From: Pisolithus tinctorius
Taxonomy: Eukaryota > Basidiomycota > Agaricomycetes > Boletales > Pisolithaceae
Length of the DNA stretch: 64,000 nucleotides
Assembly: GCA_024663395.1 (NCBI GenBank)
Contig: JANFAH010000001.1
Location: 5,704,001-5,768,000, forward strand
Direction: 5' to 3'
Below, piece by piece: positions 34,065 through 44,434 of the stretch. The notes beneath the pieces were generated by a model. It had not been told where the DNA came from, searched no databases, and was given only the letters and a program-made list of their open reading frames with translations. Position numbers and translations under genes: made by a program. Numbering within the stretch: the stretch's first letter is position 1; each line of letters opens with the position of its first letter.

Positions 34065-35916
34065 TGTCACACACCAAAGGTGTTGTGGACATGGTTACAG
34101 CTGACTCTGCCTAACTCGTTGATGAGTTGCGCACAATGCCCGTGCATGCAGATGAAGACTAAAGGCCTCATGCGTAGAAAGACTGTTGGACGTGAACAGT
34201 CATCCTTTGCACAAGAATGAGTCGTCAGTGCTAAAGAGAAAAGAGGAAGCGAGTTAAGCGCGCATTAAAGGTTTTTAGCGCCCGTGTACGGCATTCCGGT
34301 TTTCGTCGTATCTCCACCATTTCCAAAGATATCGACTCCGTTCCCATGCTCGCTTAAAGTGCTCAGCCCCACGATTCTTCCTTCCAAGTTTGGAGAGGAT
34401 CCTCGCACCCTGCACGTTTCTACAGCACTCCATCCATCAGACGCTCATTTCGCTAAGTCCATCAATCATGGCCACCTCTTCGTCGATCATCTCGCTTGTC
34501 TCGTTTGCCAGAGACAGTGGCTACGTATATCTGCCAGGCGTTCCCACCAGCTTCCGTCCTGAAGCCCCCTGGTTCATCCCGTCATTGTCAGCCCCGTCTC
34601 ATCCCATGCAGCTTGGTCAGCGTGTTCTCCTTGTCAGTATGACTTCCAGAAGGACGTTCTTTGGTCGCCTCAGGTCTGTCACTTGGTTAGAAAGGTCTTA
34701 TGTGGTCGTTTCAGTCTCCCCTCTTGATGAAGCATATGGATCGTTCCTCCCTGCTCCCTGCACCGTCTTTATTCCGATCTTGTCCATCATTCTTCCCGCA
34801 TTGCGACAGCTGCAGTATAATCTACTGTCCTCCAGCCTCCCTGATCGCATTCATGACGAGTATGACATGCATCTTGCCTTCTTACTGCAAGATCCAGCAG
34901 AAGACGTCCCCCCTTCTCCTCCTCCTCCGTCAGAGCCCCGTTCATGAAGTTTTTGTTAACTTCGCTGAGAGGATGGAAGGGTGGGAGACGTGATCGCGTA
35001 TGCTCTCATTGCCCCACAGACCCCCAATGCCCTAGCCCCCTTTGACGCCTGACTCATGCCCTTCAATTCTGGAATTAATACTTCCCTATCTGGAAACACC
35101 ATCCATCTGTCATGCCATCTTTGGGTCTAGAGATGTCTCCGCCGAGATCTGACTTGCATCGCCACCCCCTAATGTGATATCAGTGCGCTTACTCAGTTTC
35201 TGACTCTATTTGACTCATTCTGTGATATTTTGACTATCCTTGACTCGTTCATTGCCAATACTTACCAATCCTCTTTGCTTGCTTACCTTTTATTTCTCGC
35301 TTACTCATCATGATTACTCAGTCCTTACTCATTACTTACCAAGTGTTTGTGCCTTGTTTGTCACAAGCTGTGCTCCCCCCATAGTATATAAACCCCCATG
35401 TACTTAGCTACCCACAATCAGAATCGATCAAGAAGCAGTCCAGCAATCAGTTCAGTGCCTATCTCATCGTCGACAGTTGAGGCTCCACGAAGGGGTCTAT
35501 CTGTCATCATTCATATCCTTGGTAGTTGAGGCTCATTCGGAAGAGTCTATCTACCACCATTATCTGAAGCTCCATCCCCACTTAGTCAGCAAGTCTTGCT
35601 TAGTCATCCTCCCACTCCTGCATAACTCGTCATCGACTTGTGCAAGGAGCACATTTACTTGAAGTCCATTACTTGAAGTGCCTTTCGGCTGAACACCTTC
35701 GCTCTGTTCAGCGTCCCCTTCTCAATCGGCATTCATTCATCCTCTCCTGCGTAACTCGTCATCGACTTGTGCCAGGAGCACCTCTACTTGAAGTCCCCCC
35801 CCACATTCAGGTTTCTGCCCTCCAGGTTCCGCGGAGGCACACCACCACTCGCTCTACTTTTGTCTTTTGTGTTGGTTTTGGTTGGTTCCCACTGCCTTTC
35901 CACACTTTGACTCACA
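34065..35916 (+). repeat. Solo LTR, 1.85-kb family, young copy
   Basis: Ends are TGTCACACACC and TTGACTCACA, flanked by GCGC (34061-34064 and 35917-35920). The interrupted family-1 LTR reads on after it. A TATA box (GTATATAAACC) lies near 35383. It is almost identical to 47416-49271. Confidence 0.9.
34390..34947 (+). CDS. ORF inside the 1.85-kb LTR
   Basis: A 185-codon frame, or about 160 codons from the inner start MATSSSIISL, lies wholly within the LTR and upstream of the LTR TATA box. The sequence is Ser/Leu/Pro-rich with two or three moderately hydrophobic stretches, an acidic DEYDMHLAFLLQDPAEDV segment and a Pro-rich end. I recognise no family. The same frame is open at 47741-48298 with two or three residue changes and in the decayed copy at 10977-10420. 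It may be an accessory protein of the parent element or chance coding in a conserved sequence. Confidence 0.5.
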   Translation: MERILAPCTFLQHSIHQTLISLSPSIMATSSSIISLVSFARDSGYVYLPGVPTSFRPEAPWFIPSLSAPSHPMQLGQRVLLVSMTSRRTFFGRLRSVTWLERSYVVVSVSPLDEAYGSFLPAPCTVFIPILSIILPALRQLQYNLLSSSLPDRIHDEYDMHLAFLLQDPAEDVPPSPPPPSEPRS

Positions 35917-36303
35917 GCGCGGCTTTCCTTTACTGTACCCCGTCTTACTTAGGTTCCGGGTTTGTCCGGACTATAAAGCCCTGTACTTAGGTACAGAATG
36001 ATACCTTTTGGCACTTGGAAGGTCACCACGAGTTTCTTGTCCACTTTGTATACACTGCACATCTCGCATTCCGCCGCGCACGAACCACGTATACCGCTCG
36101 CACCGCTCGCATCGCCAGTACTATTCCGCGGACCACGCCGCGCACGTCACAAAACACTACCGCTACAAAGCGCTGGGTCTCTCCTTCTAGTCCCGACAGT
36201 CCAGGATCCCTTGGGATGAACAATTCGTTCCCTTCATTTTTTATTGTTGTTATCTAAGCCATCTAGCTCGTGTTATACAGCTACTTGGACTTTTCCTACA
36301 CCG

Positions 36304-36522
36304 GTCCAGTCGTATTCCTGCAGCTTGAAGCAGCGTCACGCTCGAAGGCGCTCATGTTCATATTCGACTAGTGGCTCACCCCCTTCTTCGTTGTCGTCGT
36401 CATCATCCTCACGCTCGTGCTCTCGTTCACGTTCGAGGAAGGTGTATTCATACATCCGTTCCAAACCGAAGCGGTCACGCAGCCGCAGTCGCACGCCCCG
36501 GCGCTCTCGAAGAGCATGTTGA
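36304..36522 (+). CDS. gag: Gag of the gag-only element (SR-rich C-terminal part)
   Basis: Discounting one CCGG copy, the gag frame continues without a shift. It encodes about 72 residues dominated by Ser and Arg, ending in RSRSRSRTPRRSRRAC and stop. The tail resembles the RS domains of splicing factors in composition. It may bind RNA or splicing proteins, but that is inference. Confidence 0.7.
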   Translation, partial: VQSYSCSLKQRHARRRSCSYSTSGSPPSSLSSSSSSRSCSRSRSRKVYSYIRSKPKRSRSRSRTPRRSRRAC

Positions 36523-38155
36523 TGCTGCATGTCACACAAATTCCGTTATGTTGTTTTTACTTCTTTTGCTTATGGATCTTACAGTATCTAGTATGGATCT
36601 ACCTGCGTCGTAATGCGGAATTTTTGGTACATTAGATATGTTTGAATTTTCTTGTTTTGCCCTTCGTCTTTTACCCCCCAGGCTCGAGTTCCCCGCAGAA
36701 CACTGAGTAGCATTGCACCTAGCACCTCCCCGCGCTCTACACGACACCTCCCATCCGCGGATACAGTTCTGACGAAATTACTGCCGACACTGCTCGTCGC
36801 TTGTCAAGACAAATGCTACCTCCCTCGTACCGAGCACATACCGAGCGTGTATCTCGCTCGTTATCACGCCGTGCCTCTCGCTTTTTGGCAGGCTCGTTCT
36901 ACTCGATGTTAGCTCTCTGTTGGTACCAAGATCGCTTGCAGGCGCCCAGCCGTTGAGGAGATATTCGCGTTTTTTTTGTGGATAGGTCCATTCTCAGGGT
37001 CCTGTAGTCGTATCTCGCTCGTTTCCGCGTCACGCCTCTCGCTTTTCCGCGGACTGGTACTACTCGACCAGAGCTTTCCAGAGAGCCCAAGAATGTTCCA
37101 GCGCGCTCAGTGGTTCCGGAGTTATTTCGCATTTTTGGCGCATGAGGTCTTCTGACTGTAACTCGCGCGAATTTGTGCCGCGTCTCTCGCCTTTTGGCAT
37201 GCCGGTACTACTCGACGAGACCTTTCCAGGGATACCAAGAATGTTTTGGCGCGCGCAGCGGTTTCGGAGGTATTCGCATTTTTGTGAGAAGGTCACCTCG
37301 AGGTCTTGCCGCAGTAGCTCGCACAGTTCTGCGCCGTTCCTCTCTCTTTTCGGGTCGTTCATCCCTCTCGCTGAGCCCTTCCTGGGGACACATGCTTTGT
37401 AAAATTCCGCGCAACCGTTGTCGAGATATCAGCGTTTTCGTATCCAGAGGGCTTCGAGCCAGTTTTGCGTATAGCTCGGGATCGGCTGATCCGATCGGCT
37501 TATCTCCTCGTTCTCCCTGTTCGTCTACGGGTCCTCTACCGTCTCCCGGAGTTTCGTGTTGATCGTCCCAGCCGTTGTTGTGCGAGTTGACCCCTTCTCC
37601 CCACCCTCGAAGTCCTCTTGTCGTATCTTGCGCACTCGGGCACCGTTCCTCTCGCTTTTCTGGAAGTCCATTCCCCTTGCGTAGCCCTTTCTGGGGACGC
37701 CTCTTCTGTCAAATTCCGCACAGCTATCGTCGAGATATGCCCATTTTCGTGGTTAGAGACACTTTCAGACAACTCCTTGATTATCTCACTCGTTTCTCGA
37801 CCGGATCTCTCGCTTTTCGGGATCCTGATGCTACTATTCGACAGCTTCAGAATGGTAGCTTTTCCGTCGTCGTCGCTGCAGAACTCGTGGCTACATTTGG
37901 TTTTTGGTGGATGAGGATACCTTTGGGCGGTTTTGTGGATATCTCGGGATCGGGCGCATGGATTCTCTCCTTTCATTTTGCAAGGTCCTCGCTGCATTTG
38001 CTTCTGTCATCATATCTTGTATCGCGGCATTCCGAGCACCCATTTTTCGTCAACGAGTCGTTGTCTTGCCTCCTCCCTCGTGACCATGGATTATTGTGTA
38101 GTCAAGCCGCCTTCGGGTTGACTGGGGACAGTCAAGATCTCGAGTACCCCTGGGA
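36523..38155 (+). repeat. Non-coding region with diverged ~150-bp tandem repeats
   Basis: Where pol would be, the sequence holds five or six diverged units of about 150 bp. Their marks are CTCTCGCTTTT, TACTACTCGA, CAAGAATGTT and GAGATAT/GGAGTTATT before CGCATTTTTG, at about 36868, 37033, 37183, 37340, 37640 and 37820. No RT or integrase motif occurs on either strand. It ends with TGACTGGGGACAGTCA at 38119-38134 just before the 3' LTR. Confidence 0.65.
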
Positions 38156-38504
38156 TGTAGGGAATGTAATTTCCCTACTGGGGGAATTGTTTTATTTTGT
38201 TCATTTTATTTAGTTTTGATTCTAGGAGTTTTTTCTGCTAGTGGTACTTAGAATTTCGCATTTTTGGTTGCTTAGTCAGCACTACCTAGTACTGGATGTA
38301 GTTAGTTTTTTTTTAAAACAATAGACGAGTTACCACAGACGAGAGACGAAATCGAGCAGGTCGTTTCCCTGCACCCAGACAGCCATAGAAGCCCTCAGAT
38401 GTCCCCTCTATCCTTGCACAGGCTATAGAAGCCCCTTTGGCCTACTCACTCCCCTCAGACAATCCAACTACCAGTCTTCTCCCCATTAAATCTCTTTTCC
38501 TACA
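38156..38504 (+). repeat. 3' LTR of gag-only element
   Basis: It is nearly identical to 32075-32422. GTGC, the decayed target duplicate, follows, then the rest of the gypsy-2 LTR. Confidence 0.9.
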
Positions 38505-38718
38505 GTGCTATCAGGGAGAAGTCCAAAGACAGTCACATGACCACTCAGAGAGTGGTCTGCTTGGTCTGGTAGGAGAACAACACAAGTCCAACAGCAGTCA
38601 GAGCAGGGATAATTTGTAGATGATAGAAGGTGGGTGGAGTTGGTGCAGAGTGAGTGAATGACTGGCAGAAGAGGGTGCAGAGTGAGTAGAGACTTAGAGT
38701 GAATGCACAGTTATGACA
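38505..38718 (-). repeat. Gypsy-2 5' LTR, second part
   Basis: This is the continuation of 31550-32074, matching the end of 24979-25710 (GTTATGACA), followed by the CAGTG target copy at 38719. Confidence 0.9.
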
Positions 38719-40164
38719 CAGTGGCTTCCTTCGTGTGATGAGTCTCGATGGCTCCTTGATCTGAATTCTTCTTGCAATAACCTTCAACTCGATGTGATTC
38801 ATGTGCTGCAGTGCACTGTGTAAGTCAGTGATCTCCTCATCTGCTGGCCTTTTCGCTTTGGGACTGTCTGCGAGCATTTCGAGCTCCTCGACCTTGACAC
38901 TTGTGGGCTTCACCTGTTCCTCAAGCCTTTCTGCTTTGAATTCAAGTGGAATCTGTGACATGAATAGGTTGTCGGTTAACTGATGTGTATATCTGCTGAC
39001 TGCAGGAACTCTGAGGCCGCTTTTTGCATTGCCTCAACCTCTTAGGTAGGACTCCTGTAGTGACACACCAGTAGCCATCAGAGACACTTGATATGAACAA
39101 AAAGAAAAACCCCTTTGAGTGTTGTAATTTGCCTCAAATTCAAATGGGACCTTCATTGTGAGCAGATCTTCCCTACACTTGTTCAACTTGCTTGAGCTTT
39201 GCTGCTTCCTGGAATTCTGTAGTCAGTAGTTCATTCGTACTCAAAGAAAACTCCTTTGTCTCAAAATGGGCTGTTGCTGCTGCTTCAATGGGTCTGCTTG
39301 GGCTTTGGTCCTGGTTGTTTGTCTTCTCTGGTGGGCTGCGTGGCTGCATGTGACTTGTTGAAACTAATTCTGGTACTTTCTTGCATTCTATGTACCCTGA
39401 CAACTCTGTGGATCCCTGCATACCAGTTGTCAGCGAGTCATGTGCAGGTATAGTTGGAAAAGACTTTGTGGGTAGATGTTGCTCGTCTGAACTCAATTCT
39501 GGGTCACTTTGTGGCTCGTAGTAGCCTTCTGTGCTTGTTTGCGCTCACTCTGAGTGAAATCCTTTGTGTAGTAGTCGTGTGGCTGTGTACGTTACTTGCT
39601 GCATGGGCCATGGGTCATCTGAGTGTCACTGTCGATCATCATGTTGCATTTTCCGAATGATTTTGCACTGGAATTCCTTGTCCAAGCCTTGTAAATAGAG
39701 GTCCTCGAGCTTGTCGGCCTCAAGTTGCTTCGAAACCCATAGATACATTGCTAAATCTAGAAAATAAAGTCTGTAGTTCTTCAGTTCTTCCTCTGTACGA
39801 ATTTCTCTTCTTGCTTGGCTGTCAACAAGGCTGTAAAGGTCATTCCTCAAGTACTGTCAATCCATTTTCTGGGACCCAGGATACAAGTGTGCAATGGCCA
39901 CCACGAATTTGGGCCAACTCAGCTGATCTTCAACAAATTCATACCATGAGTCTGAGATTTCACTGCTTGCATACCAGCAAGCCCATTTTGCCCATTCTTG
40001 GTCATTGAAGCAATTCTCACACTTGCAAAGGCTTTGAACCTCTTCAAAATACCTAAAAAGGTCAGATGTGCACCCTGAGAACCATGGTGTGTCCCTCGAA
40101 TGCCTTGGTGGCATTCCCTCGAGCTCTCTTGGTGCATTCTCATGGCTTCTTCGCAAAAATTCAA
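38719..40164 (-). pseudogene. gag: Gag of the giant element, decayed
   Basis: From ATG at about 40114 the minus strand encodes RDTPWFSGCTSDLFRYFEEV and a tryptophan-rich capsid-like segment (EWAKWACWYASSE). It continues through several stops (about 39857, 39626, 39173) into acidic and Gln-rich parts and a Lys/Glu-rich segment ending at 38721. There the gypsy-2 insertion interrupts it, and the frame resumes at 24973. The family resemblance to the gag at 32647 is clear in the opening. No zinc knuckle or pol is seen. Confidence 0.65.
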
Positions 40165-40410
40165 CTATTAATTTTCCTTCAGACTTGCTTCTCAGCTCAA
40201 GGGATCTTCAACTTAGATACTTGCTTGACATTTGCTGCTCGAAAAATAGCTCTGAAAATTTCCCAATTTCCTGAGTGTAGACTGTAGCTAGAATTGAAAT
40301 TCTGAACACTTAGCTTGTCCAAGCCCAATCCAGAAAAACTTTCATGTGGTGATAAAGTGGTGGCTTCTTTCCCCAAAATGAACAGAACCCCCCTCGCAGT
40401 GGGCTCCAGA

Positions 40411-40882
40411 TGTAGGAATAGGTAAAATGATTATCCTAGAATTAGTAAATGTCAGTGATGGGTGAGATTTGTGCTCAACCCAAAAGGGAGGTCCTGTTTT
40501 GAAGAAATGAAGTGTAGTAAAAGGGTAAAAATGCGAACTGTAAAAGGATACTTAGCTGTGCCTGTCTAATACTCTTGCCAGTCCTCCTGGCACTTTGGGT
40601 ACTCCTCAAAGTAATTATTCTAACTTCAAAAACTCGCTGAAATGCGAGACTAAATCACCCTACTACTGAGGGCCTGTGACATGGATTGGTTTTTTTGGTA
40701 AACTGAACTCACATGAACACAGCACGTGTGCTTAGTCAGCAACATGGCTGCTCGCCACTAAGTCCAGTGGTACAACACAAAAAAAAAAAAAGAAGAAAAT
40801 AAAACAAGGGAAAAAAAACTCTCCACCCCTGAACTCTTGACCCAGACTGCTTCTCCTAGGGAACTCGAACTTGTTCCCTACA
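40411..40882 (-). repeat. 5' LTR of the giant gag-only element
   Basis: It matches 12218-12691. On the minus strand it is followed at 40410 by TCTGGAGCCCACTGCGAGGG, the presumed primer site. Confidence 0.85.
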
Positions 40883-41509
40883 CTGGTCAGGCTGTCCAGC
40901 ATCGACTCTGTGCAAAAAACGTTGTCTGGGCATGTCCAGTTTCCCATTGAGGAGGACTGGAGGGTTGGTGTCCCCCTGGGGAGGGCTTGTATCATACTGT
41001 AGTCTGCTACCAGGTCAAGCAGTTTCTGTGCTGACACAAGCACTGTCACTGTGAACAAGTGATGGTTTTGCTCCTCGTCCCACATGGGATGGTGCCTGTT
41101 GAAGTCTCCTAACCACATCATCCCATCATTTGCCGTTGGTCATGCGATTCTTATGTTGGTCGCTAGGTATGTCCCCAGTTTGTCGATTGTCTGGTTGTGT
41201 TTGCAGTCATTGTATACATTGAACAGTGTGTATGTCCCTTTTGTGGTTCTCAGCTTTGTTACTACTACGTCAGCCAATGGGAAGGCGATCTGTTCCCATA
41301 TGTTAGTGCTTATCTTTGCATTAACTAGAGTTACCACTCTGTGTTTTTCGCCTTGGTTTAGCTTTGATGATGGGTATACTACTCTCCATCATGTATTTGC
41401 TCTCATGTTTCTGATTTTGTTGATGGGGGGTTCCTGCAGGGCTATTATGTCCCAATCATCTGTGGCTTGGCTGTTAATAAGTGAGTGTAGGGCTATATGG
41501 GAGTTATTA
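40883..41509 (-). pseudogene. LINE ORF2 endonuclease domain
   Basis: The minus strand encodes an apurinic-type endonuclease/exonuclease/phosphatase fold: the QEPPINKI motif near 41430, a middle with LRTTKGTYTLFNVYND, and MMWLGDFNRHHPMWD (about 41120-41075). The N-terminal HIWQQNLN motif lies across the Harbinger insertion at 44680-44660, and the frame joins through the TTA duplicate. At 40883 the domain is cut by the giant element and continues at 12217. Stops include a TGA near 41385. Confidence 0.85.
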
Positions 41510-41643
41510 GGCGCTGTTCACCCTGCGAATGTGAAGTCCAAGTTTTCGACTTCAGCTTCGGTTAAGAGGTTCATGTGATGTGAACTGTCACGTGCATCCA
41601 CCTGAGGTACGAACCATTGTCACCCGGTTACTGCGATCATCAA

Positions 41644-42900
41644 ATGTCTGGCTCATCTGCAGGATCAACCCACTCATTGCACTCGCATGGCCTTACAATC
41701 AATCCTCTAGACCTGCAGAACCCCCTGCCTCCACCCAGGACTCGCAAGAAAGCTGCGGTATGGACAACAGAGGAGGAAGGCACGTTATTGGATTTCTTGG
41801 CCTCTCATCTTTCACAGGCCAGCGATGGGAACTTTAAGAAGGCTACGTGGAACACCGCAGCAGCCCACATGGCTCATAATCATCCACCGGGTCCGGATAA
41901 TGGCAATAAGACAGCTGAATCATGTGAGCAGAAGTTCAAGGCGGTAAGTCGTCATATCATTCTTTTTTTTTGCCTTGCTAACAATTATCCAGCTTAAAAA
42001 ATCCTACTACGCCATCGCTGATCTTAAATCGGTGGCCTCTGGCTTTGCTTACGACGACAAGCACAGTGCAATGATCTTGCTGGACAACACCGATCTTTGG
42101 GATCGGTATGTAAAGGTAATGTAGTTTTTTCCTTGTCGGATCATCCACTAACATCTAGTCAGGTGCACAAAGACACGAAGCCATTTCGCAATTCTGGGTT
42201 CCCCCACTTTGCCAGTGTCGAGCTCCTTCTCCCCTCACATGGCCAAGGTCGGTTTATCTACTGGCCACACGCCACTACCACGCCTTGTACAACCATGACC
42301 TCTGCCTTCGATACTCCTGCCTCTACCGCACCCCCCACCGCTTTGACCATTCCTACCCCCCCTCCCTCCCTCTCCCTCCTCGACATGACGCATGCTCTCA
42401 ATGCTCACTGTTGCGAGGACATGCAGTCCGTGGATCTGAACTCCATCCCCCCTTCTGCACCATCAAGTTTTTTGTCGCATGCATCAGCTGGGTCGTCGTC
42501 ATCATCAGCCATCACCAGCATCAGTCACGGAAAAAGGAAAGCCGAGTCCGTTGCAATGTCCGAAGGTGGATCAAAGTGCTCTCGGCCCCCATCGGCCAAA
42601 GCGCATGCTGAAGAAGATCGCAGTTCATTCATCGCCGCCATCACCTCCAGGCTCGATAATTTCACACACATGATCGCTGCCCCATTGCCCCTGCCACCCA
42701 CTACCAATCCCCTCGTCAACACTGCCATGGACTACATCAACAGCATGCCACAGCTCTCAACAGACGATTGGATCAACATCAGCGACTACTTCCTCAGCGC
42801 AACCCCAGATGAAGTGAACATTTTCCTCAAGCATCAGGAGCTGGCGAAGCAGATTTGGGTGCAGCGTCGGCTGATGAAGTACTGGGATGGGCAGAGATAG
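41644..42900 (+). CDS. Myb/SANT-like DNA-binding protein of Harbinger
   Basis: Three exons join at introns 41944-41992 (GTAAGT, GCTAAC, CAG) and 42116-42162 (GTAATG, ACTAAC, CAG). The N-terminal half is a Myb/SANT-like domain (VWTTEEEGTLLDFLASH, CEQKFKALKKSYYAIADLKS, WDRYVK). The rest is Ser/Pro-rich with a nuclear-type basic stretch (HGKRKAE) and a helical end. In PIF/Harbinger elements this partner binds DNA and helps the transposase enter the nucleus and act. No stop interrupts the model and it is CpG-rich, in contrast with the transposase. Confidence 0.85.
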
Positions 42901-42939
42901 GTGTTCATCTTGTTTTTTTTTTTTACAATATACAAATGT

Positions 42940-42983
42940 ACCCCCCCCCCCCTGCATATCCTTTCAAGTCCCCCCCCCCCCCC
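42940..42983. repeat. Two oligo-C runs
   Basis: Runs of 12-14 C residues lie about 20 bp apart just after the Myb gene, giving G-runs on the transposase strand. They sit in the spacer between the two convergent genes. Confidence 0.7.
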
Positions 42984-43121
42984 TTTATACAAACATGTAC
43001 ATAATAAAATGTACATGACTATGACTAGCTTCCTATTGACAATGGAAGTTATTTTTCTACATGAGTGTGAAACAATTGTAAGAACATATATTTGTACACC
43101 ATGAAATCCGAATGTTCAGGC

Positions 43122-44434
43122 TCAGAGAAGGCCCCTAATTGTAAGCTGGTGCTGATAGTCAATCCACATCTCCTCTGCAATGTTGTCACGCCTATTATCA
43201 GCCCTTCTCCTCTCTGCAGCATCTGCTGGTCCATCACCAAGGCTTCCAATACCATCATCCTCTCTTATGTCCATGGCAAGTTCAGGGTCAAAGAACTCTT
43301 CTGGATCATAGTGCCGTATGAAATTGTGGAGGGCACAGAGAGCAGCAGGTACTTGAGTTTGGGTGTGGATGCTATATTCAGGGGGAATTTGAAGAATCCT
43401 CCACCTGCATTTTATAACACCAAATATCCATTCAATGGCATTTCTAAGTCCAGCATGGCGAAGGTTGAATAACTCCTCTCAGTTTTGAGGTCTATAAAAT
43501 AGAAGTTACAGGTACACTGAGCAGAATGGAATAGCAACTTACCTTAATCCAGCCTGGCGCCATTCTTTCAGATGGTAACGAACACCTTGATAGGGAACCA
43601 GAAGTGCATCACAGGTCCCAAACCCTGCATCTGCAAGAAGGTACTTCCCAGGCGGCATGTGCAAGTCATTCCTGTGTGCATCATGCCACATGGTTGCATC
43701 TGCAGTTGACCCATCAAAGCCAGTGAGGGCATATGTGAAGAAGAAGTCAAAATCACAGATGAAGAGACAGTTTTGAGATAGGTAGCCCTTCTGGTTCCTC
43801 ATGTAAGGCTGGTCCTCAGCAGCAGTGAATGCTCAAATATGAGTGCCATCAACTGCACCAATACAATCCTGGAAAAATCAGAAGCGTGGGTCACTAGTAA
43901 TCATAGTTGATATGGGAGTGTTGTTGGTGGGGAATTGCACTTGGGATGCATAGAATTGTCCCCCAGAAAAGAAAGCCAACATTGCTTTGAAATATCTAAA
44001 AAATTGTGAGAAAAATATCAGACAGTCCAATGAACTCCCTACCTAGTGATGGTCCCTGGTGAGTGCTGGAACCTCTCAGCAACATGCCGGGATGACAACC
44101 CAGTAACACAGGTGTAGAGGAATATCCCAAGTTGTTCCTCCACAGAAACTCCATTGTGAGAAGGCACAAAACCATGATGGGTGAGCACCTGCATCAGGTG
44201 ATCAAAAACCCCATGGCTGACACCAAGGCAAGTCCATATCCTGTCTGGATGACCATTCAGGAGCTCTAGCATCCACCCCTCACCAGTCAGGATTGAGGTA
44301 TGGTAGGGGATTGGTTCTGAGTCAGAATGAAAAAGGAGGTCATAGAGGCATAGCACCTGGATCATCACTGCTACTACAAGTGCAGCAAGATGGTGACGAC
44401 GATGGTGCTGGAGCTGCTGTGCTTCAAGATCCAT
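43122..44434 (-). pseudogene. Harbinger DDE transposase, decayed
   Basis: The minus strand starts at 44434 with a helical N-terminus and a helix-turn-helix-like segment (VSVEEQLGIFLYTCVTGLSSRHVAERF). An intron follows at about 43996-44041 (GTAGGG to TTTTTTAG). The nuclease core has IGAVDGTH (first Asp), YLLADAGF (second Asp) and, after a second intron at about 43495-43542 (GTAAGT to TTATAG), NAIEWIFGVIK (Glu), then VPAALCALHNFIRHYD. Three in-frame TGA codons (near 43880, 43835 and 43480), all explicable as CGA to TGA, inactivate this copy. The catalytic triad itself is visible. Confidence 0.85.

Larger units (their letters stand above)
33791..36299 (+). repeat. Family-1 solo LTR inserted in gag
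   Basis: It starts TGTGAGGAATCTG and ends CTTTTCCTACA, flanked by CCGG (33787-33790 and 36300-36303), a 4-bp duplication. It is itself interrupted by 34065-35916; without that it is about 650 bp. Confidence 0.92.
32075..38504 (+). mobile_element. Young gag-only (non-autonomous) LTR element
   Basis: LTRs of 348 and 349 bp differ at about three positions. The target duplication is GCGC (32071-32074) and GTGC (38505-38508), one transition apart. It has a primer-site-like ACTGGAGCCCACC after the 5' LTR, a gag with CCHC and SR-rich tail, and about 1.6 kb of non-coding tandem repeats in place of pol. A family-1 solo LTR sits inside gag. With no pol it must depend on another element. Confidence 0.9.
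24979..38718 (-). mobile_element. Gypsy-2, older chromovirus related to gypsy-1
   Basis: LTR ends TGTCAAGTCCGGG and GGTTATGACA on the plus strand bound it, with duplication CAGTG at 24974-24978 and 38719-38723. Its pol and gag follow gypsy-1 domain by domain but are CpG-depleted and carry frameshifts and stops. The 5' LTR is split by the element at 32075-38504. A coiled-coil exon lies between pol and the 3' LTR. The primer site is the decayed form ATATTCATACT, still complementary to AGTATGAATAT in the 3' LTR. Confidence 0.9.
12218..40882 (-). mobile_element. Giant gag-only LTR element (LARD-like) holding two chromoviruses
   Basis: Direct LTRs of 472-474 bp (12218-12691 and 40411-40882) bound the element. 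On the minus strand the right LTR is followed by a primer-site-like TCTGGAGCCCACTGCGAGGG and a gag, so it is read right to left. After removing gypsy-1 and gypsy-2, its own interior is 40410-38719, 24978-19843 and 13127-12692, about 7.3 kb. It contains gag, an ERG26-like fragment and a tandem intron-like array, but no pol. One coding frame crosses the gypsy-2 insertion exactly. It sits in the LINE endonuclease. The flanks (GCCAG and CTGGT) do not form a clean duplication, so a mutation or rearrangement at one edge is likely. Confidence 0.75.

Noticed and set aside
37060..37362. Minus-strand 100-codon frame and overlapping frames at 36899-38213 as genes
   Set aside because: They follow the 150-bp tandem repeat on both strands and in several phases, as expected of repeats and not of genes.
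12213..40887. Target duplication for the giant element
   Set aside because: GCCAG on the left and CTGGT on the right are complementary-looking but not direct repeats, so no duplication is claimed.
42901..43104. Frame across the oligo-C runs
   Set aside because: Low-complexity polyproline reading between two convergent genes.
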